A stretch of DNA of 63,453 bases from a virus: positions 1-63,453 of the IMG/VR virus record IMGVR_UViG_3300028577_000013; one strand, given 5' to 3'. The notes under the pieces were generated by a model, which worked only from the letters and a program-made list of their open reading frames with translations, was not told where the DNA came from and ran no database searches. Positions 52,802 to 61,850 of the stretch are shown in pieces (positions within the stretch are counted from its first letter, which is position 1; each line of letters opens with the position of its first letter). The position numbers were made by a program, and so were the translations under genes.

Positions 52802-53554
52802 TTATGCCGCTTCGGCGAAGGACATGGTGCCGAGCTGGCCGGTGGTATCGACGGCCGACATGAAGCCAAAGGTCGGCTTGGTGTAATCGTCCAGCTTGGT
52901 GGCCAGGCCGGTATCCGTCGCGATGTTGTTGTTGAGGGTGAGCACGGACTGTTCCGTTCCCCAAACGAACTGCATCACGGCGGTGAAGTTGCCGATCTTT
53001 CCCATCGGCTGATTGGTGATCGTCACCAGCTCGCCCGGGGTGGCCACCGTGTATTGATAGCTGATCGCCACCGGCGTGTTGGCATCGGCCGCCGCGAAGG
53101 TATAGGTGCCGGCAGCGACCGAATACTGGCCAGTGACGGGGCCCGCGGCGACGCGGACCATCATCAAGCCAGTGGTCAGATTGCGGACGCCGAGGTTGAC
53201 GGTCCATGTGCCGGCATTCGTCACCGCCACGGTATAGGGGCCAGCGCCCGGGATGGCCTGAAGCTCGCTGTTGGCGATATTGATCTGGCCAGCCACGCCC
53301 GTCACGCCGAAGAGAAGATCGGCGAACATGCGGGCATTGAGCGTGCCCATCGTCACCTTGCCGGAGATTTCCATCGTGCCAGAGCAAACATCCTCGGCGA
53401 GCTGGTTTTCGCCGAAGAGCGACTTGCCCGAGCGCTTGAAGTCGATCGATTGATCCTGCGGCACGGAGAAGCGCGTCGGCGTCGGCACCACCACGTTGTT
53501 GATGCCGAAGAAGCGCCCGGCGGCGAAGGCCTTCTGGCCATTAACTGCGGTCAT
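52802..53554 (-). CDS. Major tail protein
   Basis: A 250-residue protein of mostly beta structure, in the standard place between tail-completion and chaperone genes. The N-terminal part has FFGINNVVVPTPTRFSVPQ and a central Ig-like segment (GQYSVAAGTYTFAAADANTP). It would form the tail tube. The C-terminal part ends with GTMSFAEAA. Start ATG at 53554. Confidence 0.75.
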   Translation of the reverse strand: MTAVNGQKAFAAGRFFGINNVVVPTPTRFSVPQDQSIDFKRSGKSLFGENQLAEDVCSGTMEISGKVTMGTLNARMFADLLFGVTGVAGQINIANSELQAIPGAGPYTVAVTNAGTWTVNLGVRNLTTGLMMVRVAAGPVTGQYSVAAGTYTFAAADANTPVAISYQYTVATPGELVTITNQPMGKIGNFTAVMQFVWGTEQSVLTLNNNIATDTGLATKLDDYTKPTFGFMSAVDTTGQLGTMSFAEAA

Positions 53555-53597
53555 GATTTCAAATCCTCTTCAAGTTGGAACGGGTTGCGGGCGGCCT

Positions 53598-53771
53598 TTA
53601 GGACTTCGGGGCCAGGAGAGCCTTGAGCTTCTCCTTCGCCGTGAAGGCCTGATTGTAGGTTTCGGTGTTCTGGGCGATCGGCCCGTTGGAGAAGCTGGCC
53701 AGAAACCACGCATCGATCTGCGCCGCGGTTGTCGGGGCGGCGGCGGTCTGGGTGTCGGTATCGTTCGGCAT
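53598..53771 (-). CDS. Small unknown protein upstream of major tail protein, 57 residues
   Basis: The start is ATG at 53771. The product begins MPNDTDTQTAAAPTTAAQI and contains DAWFLASFSNGPIAQNTETY then a helix (KEKLKALLAPKS). It lies within the tail operon with small gaps on both sides. No family recognised. Confidence 0.5.
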   Translation of the reverse strand: MPNDTDTQTAAAPTTAAQIDAWFLASFSNGPIAQNTETYNQAFTAKEKLKALLAPKS

Positions 53772-53781
53772 GGCTCAGCTC

Positions 53782-54264
53782 CTAGCTGTTGGGAAGGATG
53801 ATTTCGACGGGAAGATAATACGCCGACTGGCGCTGGTCTGTCTTGGTGGAATTGTCGCCGTGATCCTTGGCGGCTGTGCCCTTGACCACGACGCGGGTGA
53901 CGAGGCCGCCGAGCGTCTGCTCATCATCCTGCGGATTTGGCGGCAGGAGCGCCGCCTCGACGGCATCGGCCAGCGGATTGAGAATGGTGGAGCCAGGCAC
54001 ATCGGGCGGGTGGGTCGCGCCGATGATGAAGATCGTTGTCCACTTCTTCGAGCTGAGGCTGGTGCCTTGAAACAGCGTCTCCTCATTCCACTCGTACATC
54101 ATCAAGATCGGCTGATCGGCCGGATCGATGCGCTGGACTTCCTTGATGGTCCGCGTCACCAGCCGGAAGGGCTTGGGGGCCAGGAGCTTTCCCTGCGGCA
54201 AGCCCTGAAGCGGGAGCACCAGCTTGAATAGGGCCTGATAAATGGCCTCGCGCGGCGCCGTCAT
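53782..54264 (-). CDS. Tail terminator/completion protein (putative)
   Basis: A 160-residue protein located between the HK97 gp10-like gene and the major tail gene. It has the beta-sheet and helix mix of tail terminators (FKLVLPLQGLPQGKLLAPK, then WTTIFIIGATHPPDVPGSTI, then LGGLVTRVVVKGTA). It would cap the tail tube. Named by position and size. Start ATG at 54264. Confidence 0.65.
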   Translation of the reverse strand: MTAPREAIYQALFKLVLPLQGLPQGKLLAPKPFRLVTRTIKEVQRIDPADQPILMMYEWNEETLFQGTSLSSKKWTTIFIIGATHPPDVPGSTILNPLADAVEAALLPPNPQDDEQTLGGLVTRVVVKGTAAKDHGDNSTKTDQRQSAYYLPVEIILPNS

Positions 54265-54265
54265 T

Positions 54266-54793
54266 TTATCGAGTCCCCAGCGATGAGCCCAGAATTACGT
54301 CATCGACGATCGCGCGCATCCCGTTATTGAACGGGCCGAGCTGGCGGGCGAGCGCAAAGCGCATGTAAGGGTGCTCCGGGATCGGGATCGGGTGCGGCTT
54401 GGTCTTGCGGGTAAAGACCATCGTGCCTTGCTGGATGCCGCCTGAGAAGCCCCCGCCATTGCCGACGAAGAAAGCCTGAAACTTGTCGGAGCCGGGGTGC
54501 TGGATAACGCCCCCCTCCTCCTGAATTCTGGCGTAGGGAATGGCGATGCCATCGATCCAAACGACGCCGCTGATCCGGCCGGCCGTCTCTTCCTGCATTT
54601 GAGCCTGGACGGCGTTATACATCGGCCCTTCGCCGGTGCGGAACATCGAGAGGATGTTGGACTTCACGCCATCGCGGAGGGCGAGCGTTTGGTCGGCTAT
54701 GAAGCCGCGCATCCGGGTTTGTATTTCCGGCGCCAATCCCATGAGGTTGACCATCGCCTCGCGCGCACCGATGAGAACCGCCCGGATCGGCAT
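54266..54793 (-). CDS. HK97 gp10-like tail-completion protein (putative)
   Basis: A 175-residue protein. N-terminal helical region (MVNLMGLAPEIQTRMRGFIA) and EHPYMRFALARQLGPFNNG near the C-terminus, the 'HPFLRPA'-like motif of gp10 proteins. It joins head and tail between the connector and terminator. Start ATG at 54793. Confidence 0.7.
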   Translation of the reverse strand: MPIRAVLIGAREAMVNLMGLAPEIQTRMRGFIADQTLALRDGVKSNILSMFRTGEGPMYNAVQAQMQEETAGRISGVVWIDGIAIPYARIQEEGGVIQHPGSDKFQAFFVGNGGGFSGGIQQGTMVFTRKTKPHPIPIPEHPYMRFALARQLGPFNNGMRAIVDDVILGSSLGTR

Positions 54794-55635
54794 TAGATCG
54801 GCGGCGTCTCGTTGCCCGATTGCGACACCGGGATTTCGTTATCGTCCATGCCGATATTGAACTGCGGCGTGACGCGATCGGGATTGAGCTCCTGAAGGAG
54901 CTTGTCCGACTGGCTGATCCCGCCGGCATAGGGCATCGCGCCGGCGCCGGTGAGGAGCGCCTGATTGTCATACTCGATCGCCGCCTGCCGATAGGCGCGG
55001 GACCGGGCGCTGAGCGTGGTGCGGAGGTCGCGATCGACGGTATCGGCTTCCCGGGCGAACTTGGCGGCCAGGCTCCGGCAGAGCACGGCGGCGGCGCCAT
55101 AGGAGGAGGAGCGAAGATTGATCGCGTGCAGGATTTCCGGGTCCGTGAACTGCTGATCCTTATAAACCGTGTCGCCGATCAGGAAGCGCACGCTGTCCTT
55201 GGCGCACAGGCGCGGATCGCCGGAATAAGTCCAGAGCGGCGACTGGCGCACCGAAAGGCGGCCGATCTGGCTGGTGGCCACCTGATCGTCCAGCGTCGTG
55301 AGCCGGATCGAGTAGATGTAGAAGGCCATGAGCGCGGCCGTCTCAGCCGCGGTCAGGATGAGCTTGAACTGGCCAGAGCTGCCATCGCCAACCACCGTGA
55401 TGCCGTCGCCGACCGTCTTGGTGATGACGGCGGCGCTTTGAAGATCGCGCTGGATCGTGAAGGCGATGCCGAGGGTCGAAAGATTGACGGGCTCGGGCGG
55501 ATCATCGCCGTTCTGGACGGTGAAGAAGAAGCAAACGGAGTCGCCGGTAAAGAAGTTGATATCGGCTTCCGTCACCGCGACGAGGAGCCCCGCGGAGTTC
55601 TGGAAGAAGAAAAAGAAGATCGGGCCGGTTGCCAT
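54793..55635 (-). CDS. Head-tail connector protein with extra N-terminal domain
   Basis: A 280-residue protein. The C-terminal part (about 140-260) follows head-tail connector proteins: DPRLCAKDSVRFLIGDTVYK, then FTDPEILHAINLRSSSYGAA and an all-helical remainder. The N-terminal 130 residues are beta-rich, beginning with MATGPIFFFFFQN (six Phe in a row), and are not usual for connectors. They recall a small virion domain. This looks like a fusion. Start ATG at 55635. Confidence 0.65.
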   Translation of the reverse strand: MATGPIFFFFFQNSAGLLVAVTEADINFFTGDSVCFFFTVQNGDDPPEPVNLSTLGIAFTIQRDLQSAAVITKTVGDGITVVGDGSSGQFKLILTAAETAALMAFYIYSIRLTTLDDQVATSQIGRLSVRQSPLWTYSGDPRLCAKDSVRFLIGDTVYKDQQFTDPEILHAINLRSSSYGAAAVLCRSLAAKFAREADTVDRDLRTTLSARSRAYRQAAIEYDNQALLTGAGAMPYAGGISQSDKLLQELNPDRVTPQFNIGMDDNEIPVSQSGNETPPI

Positions 55636-56094
55636 TTAGGCGAAGAAGCCGGCCGCGAAGTGGCCAGTTGCGATCGTGCTGAAAAGCTGGATGGCCCCGA
55701 GATAGGCGGGCGAGCCGCCATCGTCCCACTTGCCGCCGGGATAGTCCTGAGCCCCGGCCGGCTCCAGCCACACCACCGCGCCGCCGTCGAATGTCAGCCT
55801 CAGAGGGGCCACATCGAGGTTCTGCACATAGCGGCGCTTGGCGGTCGGCTGGTCAGGAAGCGTCGCTGCCCCGGCAACGAGAGCGCCTGATCCATCCACT
55901 GTGCCAGCCGTTGCGGTGGCCGGGCTGAAAGAGACCGGCAGGCGGTAGCCTGGCGCATCATCGACCACAACCTCGGAGCCATCCGGCCCCCACGCCATGA
56001 GGTTGATGACGGAATAAACGCTGCCGGCGACGCGGGCCCAGAATGTCGGGCCCGTTCCGATTTGTGCGCCAGCTTCAACGCCTGTTTTCGGCAT
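55636..56094 (-). CDS. Unknown beta-rich protein, 152 residues (structural?)
   Basis: The start is ATG at 56094, and the stop abuts the connector gene. Beta-rich product with GPTFWARVAGSVYSVINLMA and LRLTFDGGAVVWLEPAGAQD. It is flanked by the fibre and connector genes and is probably a virion or head-surface protein. No family recognised. Confidence 0.5.
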   Translation of the reverse strand: MPKTGVEAGAQIGTGPTFWARVAGSVYSVINLMAWGPDGSEVVVDDAPGYRLPVSFSPATATAGTVDGSGALVAGAATLPDQPTAKRRYVQNLDVAPLRLTFDGGAVVWLEPAGAQDYPGGKWDDGGSPAYLGAIQLFSTIATGHFAAGFFA

Positions 56095-56109
56095 GGGGAA
56101 AGGCTCCTG

Positions 56110-59100
56110 TTAGCTGGCTTTGCGGAGGGTGGCGTGGATCGGCTGAGGATTGTCGTTCGCAGCCTTCATCTTGAGCACGATGGCCGTCAAGGCCTCGACC
56201 TTGGCGCTGAGCTGGGCGCTCGCCTTGAGCTGGCCCTGGAGCTGGGCGATCTGCGCGCCCTGCTTCTTGACCGTCGCCTCCAGCGCCGTGATCCGGCCGT
56301 CCTCGACCGCCTTAAGCGAGTAGAGGTCTTTGACGCCCCAGAGAGCGAGGAAAGCGAACGGCTCAGAGGCGGCGTGCCATAGGTCGTTCTTTTCCTGCGG
56401 GGGGGTAACGGCCCATCTTAGAGCCGCCGGCAGTGACGTATAAGCCTGCTGTGCGAAGACGCCAAAACGACGCTCGGAAGGTCCGGTTTTTTGTATGTTC
56501 TGGTAGCGGTCGAACTCCGAAAGGTCGAGCGCTGCAATAGATTTGCGATACTCAGATTGATCCATTGCGCGCCTGATCTTTGTCCGAGCGTCAGAGATCG
56601 TCCCGTAGGTTCCGGTGATGTTGAAGGTTGATCCGGTCTGAGTAGCCTCAAGAACGGCGGCGCCACCGCCCTCGTAGAGCTTCCAAAAATTGTTGCCGGT
56701 GCCCTGATAGAAAACATACGTTCCGTCAGAGATACCAAAGGCGTATTGGCCTCCCGTAACGTAGAGTTTGTTTGTTGGGGTCGGAAAGGTCGTGGCGCCG
56801 ATCAAAACACCGCCCGATGAATAAATTGTCCCCGCGCCAGTATTCGTCGTGCCGCCGACGAGGAAGCTGCCGTCAGTGCCAAGGTGAACCTTCTCGAAGC
56901 CATTGATATATAGCTTGATCGGTGCGGCAACATTTGTGCCAATCCCAATTCCATTCGTCCCCGTCGTTTGGATAGAGAGGCTGTCAACGATATTCAGTCC
57001 TGTGCCGCCGCTGCCCGTACCCCAATGAACCATATAGCTGTCTGTTGAGCCATTGTTGGCATGGAAACCAGCGTAGGCATTTGCGCCTGAACTTGTATTT
57101 ATGGTTTTAAATTCGGTCGCAGCAGTTTGGTTGATCGTCTGTGTTACCAAACCGCTGAAGGTTGCCGCCGGCGCTGCGATAGTGCCAGTGAATGTTGCCG
57201 CCCCCGACGAGAAAGAACCGTCTGCACCACCCGCGCCGTAAACCTTTAGATTGTAAGATGTTTGCGAAGCCGGCGCGCCTCCAATACTGACCGTCGAATT
57301 ACCGCCATTCGGGTTCCACAAGATCGTGGTGTAGCCGCCATTGCCTTTCAGGATATTGTTGTCAAATTCTACTTGACCGCTAAACGTCGCCGCCGCCGCC
57401 GTCAGCGTCCCGGTAGTGGTCGGGCTGGCCGAGAACATGAAATTGCCGGTGCCCGTCGCTCCCGTGCTGGTCACACCCTCGAACGTGGTGTGGCCGGTGA
57501 CCGAAAGGGTGCCACCCAGCTTGGTTGCGCCGGCACCGACCCAAAGCGCATAGGGGTTGGTGATTGTGACGCTGCCGGCGGCGAGCGGCGCGTTGTCGAT
57601 ATAGAGCGAGGCCGCGCTGTCGATCGTGACGGCCGAGCCATCGGTGATCGTCGGCTGATAGATCGAGAACTTGTTGAAGCCCTTCGCCGTGGTGATGTGC
57701 GTGGTGCCGGTGACGGTGGTGGTCGCGCCGGTAACGTCCACATCATCGAGCGTGGCCGAGGCGGATGAGGCGATCGAGCTGGAGGCATTCGCCACCATCT
57801 GGGCCGTGCCGGTCAGGATGCCGGAGAAGTTGGCGGTCGCGGCGGTGAGTGTGCCCGTCAAAGTCTGATTGGCGGAGAAGAGCAGGTTGCCCGTTCCGCT
57901 GGCGCCGGTCGGGGTGACGCCCTCGATCGTGGCATGGCCGGTGATATTCGGCGCATTGATGGTGGGCGTGGTCAGCGAGCCGTTGGTCGCGAAGACGAGG
58001 TTGCCGGTGCCGGTCTTGCCGGAGGCCACCGCCGTGTAGAAATCCGCGCCCGCCCCGCTGTTGAGGAAGGTCGCCATCCCCGCCGCCAGGCTGGAGACGC
58101 AGGAGCTGATCGAGCAGGCGGTGGCGTTAGTCAGGGTCAGCGAGGAGGGCGTGCCGCCCGCGCCATTGAACAGCACCGGGGCGCCGGCCGAGCCGACATT
58201 GACCGCGAGCGCGGTCCCCACGCCGGTGCCGAGCCCTGTCAGGCCGCCGATCGGAAGGCCCGTCGCATTGGTCAGCGTGATCGAGGCCGGCGTGCCATAG
58301 GCGTTCGCGCCGCTGAAGGTCAGGGCGCCGGCGAGCGTCGAGCTGGAGGCGCCCAGCGCGATCGTGGTCGAGCCGATCGTGACGCTGGAATTGGTCAGCG
58401 ACGCGTTGGCGATATTGCTGAGCGTGTTGCTGGAGCCGCTAATCGCCTTATTGGTCAGCGTCTGCGATCCGGTCAGCGTGGCGACGGTGCTGTCGATCGC
58501 GAACTGATTGGCGGAGAGCGTGAGGCCGGTGCCGGCGCTGTATTCGTTGACTCCCGCGATCTGGCCGAAGGTGATGTTTGTGACGCCGACCGTGATCGCG
58601 CTGGTGTTGGTATTCGTCCAGGCGGAGTTCTTCCAGAGCGTGCCGTTCTGGATGAAATAGGTCGAGGAGAGGATCTGCACCCCGGTGGTTGAGTCGGCGC
58701 AGCGCGTCCAGGCGCCGGCCGCCGAGACATAGCAGCCGTTGGTGGTCTGATCGGTTTCCGCCATGGCCAGCACGCGGCTGGCGCTGGTGAGCTGGCCGTC
58801 GATCGTCTGCTCGCCCGAGAGCGTGATGTTGGCCGTGGTGCGGACGAAAACCGCCTGCTTCCACTGGATGCCATTGAGGGCGTTGGTGACGAAATTATAA
58901 ACCGCGCTCTGAGTGGGGATGCGCGTCGCGCTCTGGGCCGCCAGCGCCGGATCATTGTCCACCACATTGGCCGCGAACATGGCCGTGGTCAGATTGGTGA
59001 TCGAATTGTTGCTGGCGTTGATGCCCTTGTTGGTGAGCGTCTGGGAGCCCGAAAGCGTCGCCAGCGTCGCCACATCGCTCAGATCGGCCGAGGAGAGCAC

Positions 59101-60228
59101 CACGGCGCCGGTCCGGCCGGCGACGGTGGTCACATTGGCGGTCAGCGCGCCGCCGGAGAAGCCCAGCCCGGCGCCCACGGTGACGTTGGAATTCCCGCCC
59201 GCCCCGTTGCCATAAAGGATCGAGGAGCCGGAAGTGGCCGGGTCATAATCGACCCCGGCCGTGGTGTTGGAGAAGCCGCCCGCGCCGTTGCCCTTCAGGA
59301 TGGCCGAGCCGGAGGTCGCCGGGGCGTAGTCCGTGCCGCTGAGGGCGGCGGAGACGGTGCCGGCGGTTGCCTTGAGCAGGCCGGTCAGGCTGGCCGCGCC
59401 GCCCTGGGCGGCCGCCAAGTGCCCGCTGGTGATGTTGGAGGCGTTGGTGGTGTCCGTGGTCGCCGAGGCGGCCAAGCCGCTCACATCGCTCGCGGCGGGC
59501 TGGGCCTGAGCGACCGAGCCGTCCGTCCCGATTTGGGTAAGGAATTGATGGGAGACGGCCGCGAGGCTCTTGACGCCGCCCAGCGTGGTGGCGGCCGGGT
59601 TCGGCAAACGGGCGGCCGGGACCGTGCCGCTGGCCAGCGCCGAGGCGTTGAGGCTGGTCAGGGCGGCGCCGCTCAGGGCCGGGATATTGACCAGCGTGGT
59701 CGCGATCGAGCCGGCCGATGTGGTGACGTCGCCGGTCAGCGCCGGGAAGCGGGCGGCCGGGACCGTGCCGGTGATCAGATCGGTCGCCGAGCCGCTGGTG
59801 GCGATCGCCGCGAGCGTGGCGGCGCAGCCGGTGCTGCTGTCCGAAAGATCGGCGCAAGCGGGGCGCGCCTGGCCGACGCTGCCATCGGCCGTGAGGATCG
59901 AGGTCAGGAAGTTGTGCGAGACGGCCGCCTTGGAGAAGACGCCGCCAAGGCTGGCGACGCCCGGCAGGGGCAGGCGCGCGGCGGGCACGGTGCCGGTGGA
60001 AAGATCGGAGGCGCTCCCGCTCGTCGCGATCGGCGCCAAGCCCGACACATCGCCGGCCGCAAGGCTGATCGATCCGCCCAGCGCAACGGCATGGGTGGAG
60101 ATCGTGATTTGCGGGTTGGCGATGAAGCTGTTCGGGACCGGGACCGGGATGGCCTGCTTCAGGCCGGCCGAGCTGGCCGGGAGGGCCAGCGCCAGCAGCG
60201 CGAGTGCCGGGATGAGGAGCTTTTTCAT
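56110..60228 (-). CDS. Large fibre/spike protein with S74 intramolecular chaperone and signal-like N-terminus
   Basis: About 1372 residues. The N-terminus MKKLLIPALALLALALPASS looks like a Sec signal peptide. The long middle is made of beta-type repeats with TGTVPAARL/F, LTGSQTLTNK and similar units. The end is a peptidase S74 (intramolecular chaperone auto-processing) domain, beginning near GTISDARTKIRRAMD and with RFGVFAQQAY; it trims itself after trimer folding. It would be a receptor-binding or capsid fibre. Start at ATG 60228 (60237 also possible). Its position between capsid and connector genes is unusual. The C-terminal third is locally AT-richer. Confidence 0.8.
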   Translation of the reverse strand: MKKLLIPALALLALALPASSAGLKQAIPVPVPNSFIANPQITISTHAVALGGSISLAAGDVSGLAPIATSGSASDLSTGTVPAARLPLPGVASLGGVFSKAAVSHNFLTSILTADGSVGQARPACADLSDSSTGCAATLAAIATSGSATDLITGTVPAARFPALTGDVTTSAGSIATTLVNIPALSGAALTSLNASALASGTVPAARLPNPAATTLGGVKSLAAVSHQFLTQIGTDGSVAQAQPAASDVSGLAASATTDTTNASNITSGHLAAAQGGAASLTGLLKATAGTVSAALSGTDYAPATSGSAILKGNGAGGFSNTTAGVDYDPATSGSSILYGNGAGGNSNVTVGAGLGFSGGALTANVTTVAGRTGAVVLSSADLSDVATLATLSGSQTLTNKGINASNNSITNLTTAMFAANVVDNDPALAAQSATRIPTQSAVYNFVTNALNGIQWKQAVFVRTTANITLSGEQTIDGQLTSASRVLAMAETDQTTNGCYVSAAGAWTRCADSTTGVQILSSTYFIQNGTLWKNSAWTNTNTSAITVGVTNITFGQIAGVNEYSAGTGLTLSANQFAIDSTVATLTGSQTLTNKAISGSSNTLSNIANASLTNSSVTIGSTTIALGASSSTLAGALTFSGANAYGTPASITLTNATGLPIGGLTGLGTGVGTALAVNVGSAGAPVLFNGAGGTPSSLTLTNATACSISSCVSSLAAGMATFLNSGAGADFYTAVASGKTGTGNLVFATNGSLTTPTINAPNITGHATIEGVTPTGASGTGNLLFSANQTLTGTLTAATANFSGILTGTAQMVANASSSIASSASATLDDVDVTGATTTVTGTTHITTAKGFNKFSIYQPTITDGSAVTIDSAASLYIDNAPLAAGSVTITNPYALWVGAGATKLGGTLSVTGHTTFEGVTSTGATGTGNFMFSASPTTTGTLTAAAATFSGQVEFDNNILKGNGGYTTILWNPNGGNSTVSIGGAPASQTSYNLKVYGAGGADGSFSSGAATFTGTIAAPAATFSGLVTQTINQTAATEFKTINTSSGANAYAGFHANNGSTDSYMVHWGTGSGGTGLNIVDSLSIQTTGTNGIGIGTNVAAPIKLYINGFEKVHLGTDGSFLVGGTTNTGAGTIYSSGGVLIGATTFPTPTNKLYVTGGQYAFGISDGTYVFYQGTGNNFWKLYEGGGAAVLEATQTGSTFNITGTYGTISDARTKIRRAMDQSEYRKSIAALDLSEFDRYQNIQKTGPSERRFGVFAQQAYTSLPAALRWAVTPPQEKNDLWHAASEPFAFLALWGVKDLYSLKAVEDGRITALEATVKKQGAQIAQLQGQLKASAQLSAKVEALTAIVLKMKAANDNPQPIHATLRKAS

Positions 60229-60230
60229 GT

Positions 60231-60701
60231 TTACCATTTCGCAAAGCCGGTGACGATCGGCGCGCCGGCGATGCAATAGATCGCCCCGCTATAGCCGGTG
60301 AAATCGTAGGAGCTGCCCTGAGGGATCGGGAAGCCGGTGCCGGTGGTGACGCCCGAGGTCTTGCCCCAATAAACGACGCCGGTCGCCAGATTGTTGATGA
60401 GCTCGCGATGGATCGCGGCCGTGTCGCCATTGGCTACCAGTGTGGCCGATGTGCCGCAGCTTATCTGCGTCGGGGCGGTGGAATCGTTGCTCGTCTGTGG
60501 AGTGATCCAAACCGGCAAGCCGGTGGCGCCGCACGCGCCCGCCGTGAAGTTCGGGCTCGATGCCGGGTTGTAGCAATAGAGGATCGAGCGGCCGGGCGGC
60601 CACGCCGTGGTGAGCGGAATGCTCGCCGGCTGCGCCATCGCCGGGATGGTCGCGCCCAGGATGAGGAGGGCGGCCACGAAGAAGCTGCGGAAGGATTTCA
60701 T
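60231..60701 (-). CDS. Exported protein with signal peptide, 156 residues
   Basis: The start is ATG at 60701. Residues 1-23 form a signal peptide (FFVAALLILGATIPAMAQ with AMA cleavage site). The mature part is beta-rich and has four Cys, which would suit a periplasmic disulfide protein. It is directly upstream of the large fibre gene. A virion surface protein or an exported accessory protein is possible. No family recognised. Confidence 0.55.
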   Translation of the reverse strand: MKSFRSFFVAALLILGATIPAMAQPASIPLTTAWPPGRSILYCYNPASSPNFTAGACGATGLPVWITPQTSNDSTAPTQISCGTSATLVANGDTAAIHRELINNLATGVVYWGKTSGVTTGTGFPIPQGSSYDFTGYSGAIYCIAGAPIVTGFAKW

Positions 60702-60765
60702 GCGGAGTATCTCCGGGAAGCTGAGCTGCCGCCGACCCGCGAGGGCCGGCGGCGAGCTGGGAGGC

Positions 60766-61794
60766 TTAGAGCTCGAAGGCCGAGACGCTCAAGTTCGCCA
60801 GGCCGATATGCGAGGCGTTGGCGACCGCCTTCGCCGCCAAATCGTACCAATAGGCGGTGCCGAGCGTAAGCCCGGTCACAACCACCTGCATCGAGAACGG
60901 CGTGAACACATCGGCGGCAACGACCGTCGCCGGGTTGGTGTATTCGAGAATGTTGCCAACCTGCGTTCCGGCGAGCGCCGCATTGCTGCCCGGCGCGGCG
61001 CCGGTTCCATACGAGAGCTGCGCCAGAATGCCGTCGCCGGCGGTGGTGACCGAGCTGATAAGATTGCCCGAGATCATCAAAACCACCTTGCCCGACTTGT
61101 TCGGGGTGATGGCGCCGGCAATGCCCTGCATCGTGAAGGCCGCGGTGCTGTTGGGCGCGGTCGGATTGGCCGGCTGCGCCTGATAAGTGGCAGCGGCCGA
61201 GGCGATCGTGGCGTTCCATTTGCCGGCGACCGTGCTCCAGAGAACGACCGTCTGACCCGGGGCCAGCCAATAGGCGGTGGCGGTGGCGACGCCGTTGATG
61301 GTGTCGTTGACAGCGCCATAGACGGCGCAGCCTGCCGCGCCATTGTTGGTGATGACAGCAACGCCACCACCACCAGCCGGCGGAGCGAGAACGCTATCCA
61401 GCGCCGTCGCGCAAACCGAAATGGTGTTGATGTTGGCCACAAGCGGGAGAGCGGCCGCCTTCGTGCCGCCGGCATGAGCGGTCAGCGCATCGGCAGAGGA
61501 GAACACCACATTGCCGCCAGCGGCCTCGAAGATCGTCCAAGTCGGCGACACGCTGGTGTTCGTGTTCATGTAGAGCTTCTTGTTGGTCGTATCGACCAGC
61601 AGATCGCCCGGGAGCGCGATGCCGAAGAGCGTGCCCGCGCCGCCGTTAACCGGCGCGCCGGCATTGCTCCAGACATTCGGCATCTGAATGTTGGTGCCGC
61701 CGGCGTTGATCCAGATTGCGCTCGTCGAGAGCAGCAAGAGCTTGGCTTTGATTTTGCCCTTGAAGCGTTGCATTACGCCTGAATTGGAAGCCAT
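60766..61794 (-). CDS. Probable capsid/virion surface protein, 342 residues
   Basis: The start is ATG at 61794 with GGAGA upstream. A beta-rich protein with LPGDLLVDTTNKKLYMNTNT, repeated Thr/Gly/Asn turns and a C-terminal Ig-like part (MQVVVTGLTLGTAYWYDLAA). It sits directly after the capsid gene region and resembles head-fibre or tail-fibre proteins. The N-terminal 25 residues include a basic stretch and hydrophobic segment (KGKIKAKLLLLSTSAIWI). Function is inferred only. Confidence 0.55.
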   Translation of the reverse strand: MASNSGVMQRFKGKIKAKLLLLSTSAIWINAGGTNIQMPNVWSNAGAPVNGGAGTLFGIALPGDLLVDTTNKKLYMNTNTSVSPTWTIFEAAGGNVVFSSADALTAHAGGTKAAALPLVANINTISVCATALDSVLAPPAGGGGVAVITNNGAAGCAVYGAVNDTINGVATATAYWLAPGQTVVLWSTVAGKWNATIASAAATYQAQPANPTAPNSTAAFTMQGIAGAITPNKSGKVVLMISGNLISSVTTAGDGILAQLSYGTGAAPGSNAALAGTQVGNILEYTNPATVVAADVFTPFSMQVVVTGLTLGTAYWYDLAAKAVANASHIGLANLSVSAFEL

Positions 61795-61850
61795 TGAAAT
61801 CTCCTTTTGTCGTTGGAATTGTGGTTGTTGAGGGAGAGCGAAGTGGCGCT

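Noticed and set aside
59243-60430. 395-residue overlapping frame in the fibre gene
   Set aside because: Arg/Gly/Pro-rich alternate frame of the repetitive fibre gene, without a start signal.
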